Assembly: GCA_031266185.1 (NCBI GenBank) | Contig: JAISBM010000017.1 | Location: 1-39,918 of the forward strand | DNA: 39,918 nt | Source: Endomicrobium sp. | GTDB lineage: Bacteria > Elusimicrobiota > Endomicrobiia > Endomicrobiales > Endomicrobiaceae | Direction: 5' to 3' | Shown here: positions 37,771 through 39,918 of the stretch, in pieces | Layout: every line of letters begins with the position of its first letter | Position numbering within the stretch: position 1 is the stretch's first letter | Position numbers and translations under genes: made by a program | Notes under the pieces: model-generated | What the model was told of the DNA's origin: nothing | The model's database searches: none | The model's input: only the letters and a program-made list of their open reading frames with translations

Positions 37771-38484
37771 ATGAATTTAAATTTTACAAAACAAATTTTA
37801 CAAGACTTAACTAAGTTAAAAAATAAAGATTTTGCCAATTGGAGTAAAAAACTTCTCAATGTAAAAAAAGGCGAGTACGCGCAAAAGGATATTTTGTGGG
37901 GAATTAGAGTACCTCAAATACGTAATATTGCAAAAAAATACTTTAAACTAATCAATTTGAAAGAAACAGAAAAGTTGTTGCAGCATAAAGTACATGAAGT
38001 GAGACTTACATCTTTACTAATTTTAATTGAAAAATATAAATTAGCAAACCAAAGTAAACAATTAGAAGTAGTTAAAATGTATTTAAAAAATTCAAAACAC
38101 ATTAACAATTGGGATTTAGTAGATCTAACTTGCTATAAAATAACAGGACATTATTGGTACAACCACTTTTTATTAAACTTTTGGGGATTTGCAAAATCTA
38201 AAAACCTTTGGAAAGAAAGAATTGCTATAGTTTCAACTTTATATTTTATAAAACGTAACAGATTTGACGAAACTTTAAAACTTTCTGAAATGTTTTTAAC
38301 GCATAAGCATCCCTTAATACATAAAGCTGTTGGTTGGATGCTTAGAGAAGTTGGCAAACAAAAAAAACAGGTCCTTATATCTTTTCTAAATAAGTATTAT
38401 CCTCTTATGCCAAGAATAATGTTAAGGTATTCTATTGAAAAACTTTCTATTGAAGAACAAAAATATTATTTACAGAGGCACTAA
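37771..38484 (+). CDS. AlkD-like DNA alkylation repair protein (HEAT repeats)
   Basis: A DNA glycosylase-type protein that removes alkylated purines, built of HEAT-like helical repeats. 237 residues, the AlkD size. GIRVPQIRNIAKKYF, VHEVRLTSLLILIEKY, HINNWDLVDLTCYKITG (Trp and catalytic-type Asp) and HKAVGWMLREVGK are characteristic. No Shine-Dalgarno of its own is visible, so initiation may depend on the small membrane peptide ending one base earlier. It follows uvrA, grouping two repair functions. Direct adjacency (TAA then ATG) to the HD gene. Confidence 0.9.
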   Translation: MNLNFTKQILQDLTKLKNKDFANWSKKLLNVKKGEYAQKDILWGIRVPQIRNIAKKYFKLINLKETEKLLQHKVHEVRLTSLLILIEKYKLANQSKQLEVVKMYLKNSKHINNWDLVDLTCYKITGHYWYNHFLLNFWGFAKSKNLWKERIAIVSTLYFIKRNRFDETLKLSEMFLTHKHPLIHKAVGWMLREVGKQKKQVLISFLNKYYPLMPRIMLRYSIEKLSIEEQKYYLQRH

Positions 38485-39663
38485 ATGATAACAAAAGATT
38501 TAATCTTAAAAATCTTTTCTGCAGCAAACATTTTAAGGTGGAATGATCATATTCGCCCTCTTGACTTTTTTGAAATTGATAAACAAGCACATAAAATTAT
38601 AATTGCTTACATCCTTGCAAAATTTGAAGAAGAAAACAAAAAAAATATTGACTGGATAAAGCTTATTGAAGGTGGAATTTTTGAGTTTTTCCAAAGAATA
38701 ATGCTTACAGACTTAAAACCTGAAGTTTTTAGAGAAATAATGTCTAAAAAAGAATTAGAATTAAACAAATGGGTGCTAACAAATTTAAAAGATAACTTAT
38801 ACGCTATTGGAAATGATTTTGCTGAAAGATGTGAAAATTACCTCTTAGATAAAGAGTACGCAAAATTTGAAAGAAGAATTCTAAGCGCTTCTCATTGTCT
38901 CTCAACAAGATGGGAATTCAACATAATTTACCCTTGGAACTCTATGCTGTACGGCATAGAAAAAACCCAACAAGAAATAGAAGATACTGTAGTTTCTTTT
39001 GAAGATTTGATAGGAATAAGAAAGTTACTAATAAATAGGAAATATTATGGTTTTTTAGACTTATGCGGTCAGTTAAGATTTCAACAAAGATGGGCACAAG
39101 CATTTAGGATACCCAAAACAACAGTTTTAGGACATATGCTAACAGTTGCAATTTTTGCATATTTGCTTTCAATGGAAATGAATGTTTCTAATACTAGGAA
39201 ATATAACAATTTCTATTCTTCACTTTTTCATGACCTTCCAGAAATACTTACAAAAGATATAGTCTCTCCAGTAAAGTCTTCCATACCAGGATTAGATGAC
39301 ATAATAAAACAATACGAAAATAAGCAAGTAGACGAAAAAATATTGCCCTTAATACCTGACAGTTGGCATAAAGAAATACAGTACTTTATAAAAGACGAAT
39401 TTTCAGACAAAATTATTGAGAATGGCTCATCTAAAAAAATAGAAAACATTGATAACTTTAATGATGATAAATATAATTCTATAGACGGTTCATTAGTAGA
39501 GATATGCGATAAATTTTGTGCCTATGCAGAAGCTTCGATTTCAATAAAATATGGTATAAAGTCGTCAATTTTAACAAAGTCCAAGAAAAAACTTTACGAT
39601 AAATATACTCAATTAACAACCACTAAATTTAACTTAAAGCAAATGTTTGATTATTTTCAATAA
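38485..39663 (+). CDS. HD-domain (YfbR-like) phosphohydrolase with a degenerate N-terminal copy
   Basis: 392 residues. The C-terminal half has a full HD_3-type metal site: GHMLTVAIFAYLL (H217), SLFHDLPEILTKDIVSPVKS (H249-D250, with E253) and EICDKFCAYAEA (D342). YfbR relatives are 5'-deoxynucleotidases, so a nucleotide monophosphate substrate is plausible. The N-terminal half (about 15-90) resembles the same fold, starting LRWNDHIRPLDFFEIDKQAH and reaching GGIFEFFQRIMLTDLKPEVF, but FEFFQR stands where HD should be, so it is probably inactive. The ATG follows the alkD-like stop directly. Substrate unproven. Confidence 0.8.
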   Translation: MITKDLILKIFSAANILRWNDHIRPLDFFEIDKQAHKIIIAYILAKFEEENKKNIDWIKLIEGGIFEFFQRIMLTDLKPEVFREIMSKKELELNKWVLTNLKDNLYAIGNDFAERCENYLLDKEYAKFERRILSASHCLSTRWEFNIIYPWNSMLYGIEKTQQEIEDTVVSFEDLIGIRKLLINRKYYGFLDLCGQLRFQQRWAQAFRIPKTTVLGHMLTVAIFAYLLSMEMNVSNTRKYNNFYSSLFHDLPEILTKDIVSPVKSSIPGLDDIIKQYENKQVDEKILPLIPDSWHKEIQYFIKDEFSDKIIENGSSKKIENIDNFNDDKYNSIDGSLVEICDKFCAYAEASISIKYGIKSSILTKSKKKLYDKYTQLTTTKFNLKQMFDYFQ

Positions 39664-39696
39664 TACCTGACTTGGATAGTTTTAAGGAAAAAGTAA

Positions 39697-39899
39697 GCTT
39701 TTATTCGTAAATTTGCCAGTTTATATGAAGCCAAATAGAAAAGTCAGCAGACAAAGGAAAATGCTATAACTAGATTACTCTAGTTTAGAACCTTACCTAC
39801 GTTACTAGAGCAATCGCAACAAACATTTAAACAAATTAGCAAACTAGCAAAATGAAAAGACAAGAAAGACATAAATGAATTTTGCTTCAGACAGAGCTA
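39697..39899 (+). pseudogene. Decayed reading frame of unknown function at the window end
   Basis: One + strand frame reads AFIRKFASLYEAK, TAG, KSQQTKENAITRLL, TAG, FRTLPTLLEQSQQTFKQISK LAK in two pieces, TGA, KDKKDINEFCFRQS, TAA. The segments between stops have a consistent polar, helix-like composition, and the internal stops are TAG, TAG and TGA, which one base change from CAG, TGG or CGA would explain. I read it as a gene with three nonsense changes. It may continue past the window. No family recognised; chance is possible. Confidence 0.3.
39779..39805. repeat. 27-base sequence shared with 9263-9289
   Basis: Second copy of the element described at 9263, with 22 of 27 bases identical including the first twelve. 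It lies inside the decayed frame at the window end. Confidence 0.25.
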
Positions 39900-39918
39900 A
39901 TTTGAAATATTAAATGTT

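Noticed and set aside
1-39918. tRNA genes, CRISPR arrays, insertion sequences, toxin-antitoxin or defence islands
   Set aside because: No tRNA-like T-loop and acceptor pairing, no regularly spaced repeats, no transposase or integrase motifs and no recognisable defence genes were found in the gaps or coding regions.

Overview
The window is a compact, AT-rich bacterial chromosome segment with about 33 intact protein genes. I see no tRNA, rRNA, insertion sequence, phage module or CRISPR array. The gene set and layout, the low G+C and several decayed gene stumps between intact housekeeping operons suggest a reduced, host-associated genome. My best guess is an Endomicrobium-like member of the Elusimicrobiota (protist or termite-gut endosymbiont). 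That assignment is an inference from general character, not from a marker comparison.

Layout. 1-589: gene remnants, including a diverged tandem duplication on + and a possible - strand relic. 590-7273 (- strand): yggS-proC-yggU-ileS-lspA-lgt-rluD family, tightly packed with stop/start overlaps and one extended -10 promoter in front of yggS. 7475-9241 (+): a KefB/YbaL-type cation:proton antiporter. 9242-9692: decayed remnant of an exported protein. 9693-14804 (- strand): a macromolecular-synthesis cluster hit-rpsU-nif3-dnaG-rpoD, in which a NIF3-family gene sits between rpsU and dnaG. 14986-16337 (+): the last part of a broken rsmE, abutting intact mtaB. 16561-30717 (- strand): a long collinear run mprF-tilS-hpt-ftsH-folE-folP-cdaA-(cdaR stub)-glmM-pdxJ-glmS-acpS-M20 amidohydrolase. 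31030-39663 (+): folK-panB-panC-nadB-uvrA-(57-residue membrane peptide)-alkD-like-HD domain gene. 39664-39918: a further decayed reading frame.

How the genes fit together. Four cofactor routes are represented: folate (folE, folP, folK), pantothenate/CoA (panB, panC), NAD (nadB) and pyridoxal phosphate (pdxJ, plus the PLP-homeostasis gene yggS). Envelope functions are prominent: glmS and glmM feed UDP-GlcNAc and peptidoglycan, lgt and lspA mature lipoproteins, and MprF makes and flips aminoacyl-phosphatidylglycerol. cdaA makes cyclic di-AMP. Retention of vitamin routes with loss of individual genes (rsmE, most of cdaR, several surface or unknown genes) is what one expects of a nutritional endosymbiont.

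I did not find a clearly new multi-gene system. The observations most worth checking are the 32-codon CdaR stub locked between cdaA and glmM, the well-initiated 57-residue two-helix peptide after uvrA, the duplicated HD protein with a dead first half, and the series of relics at operon ends.
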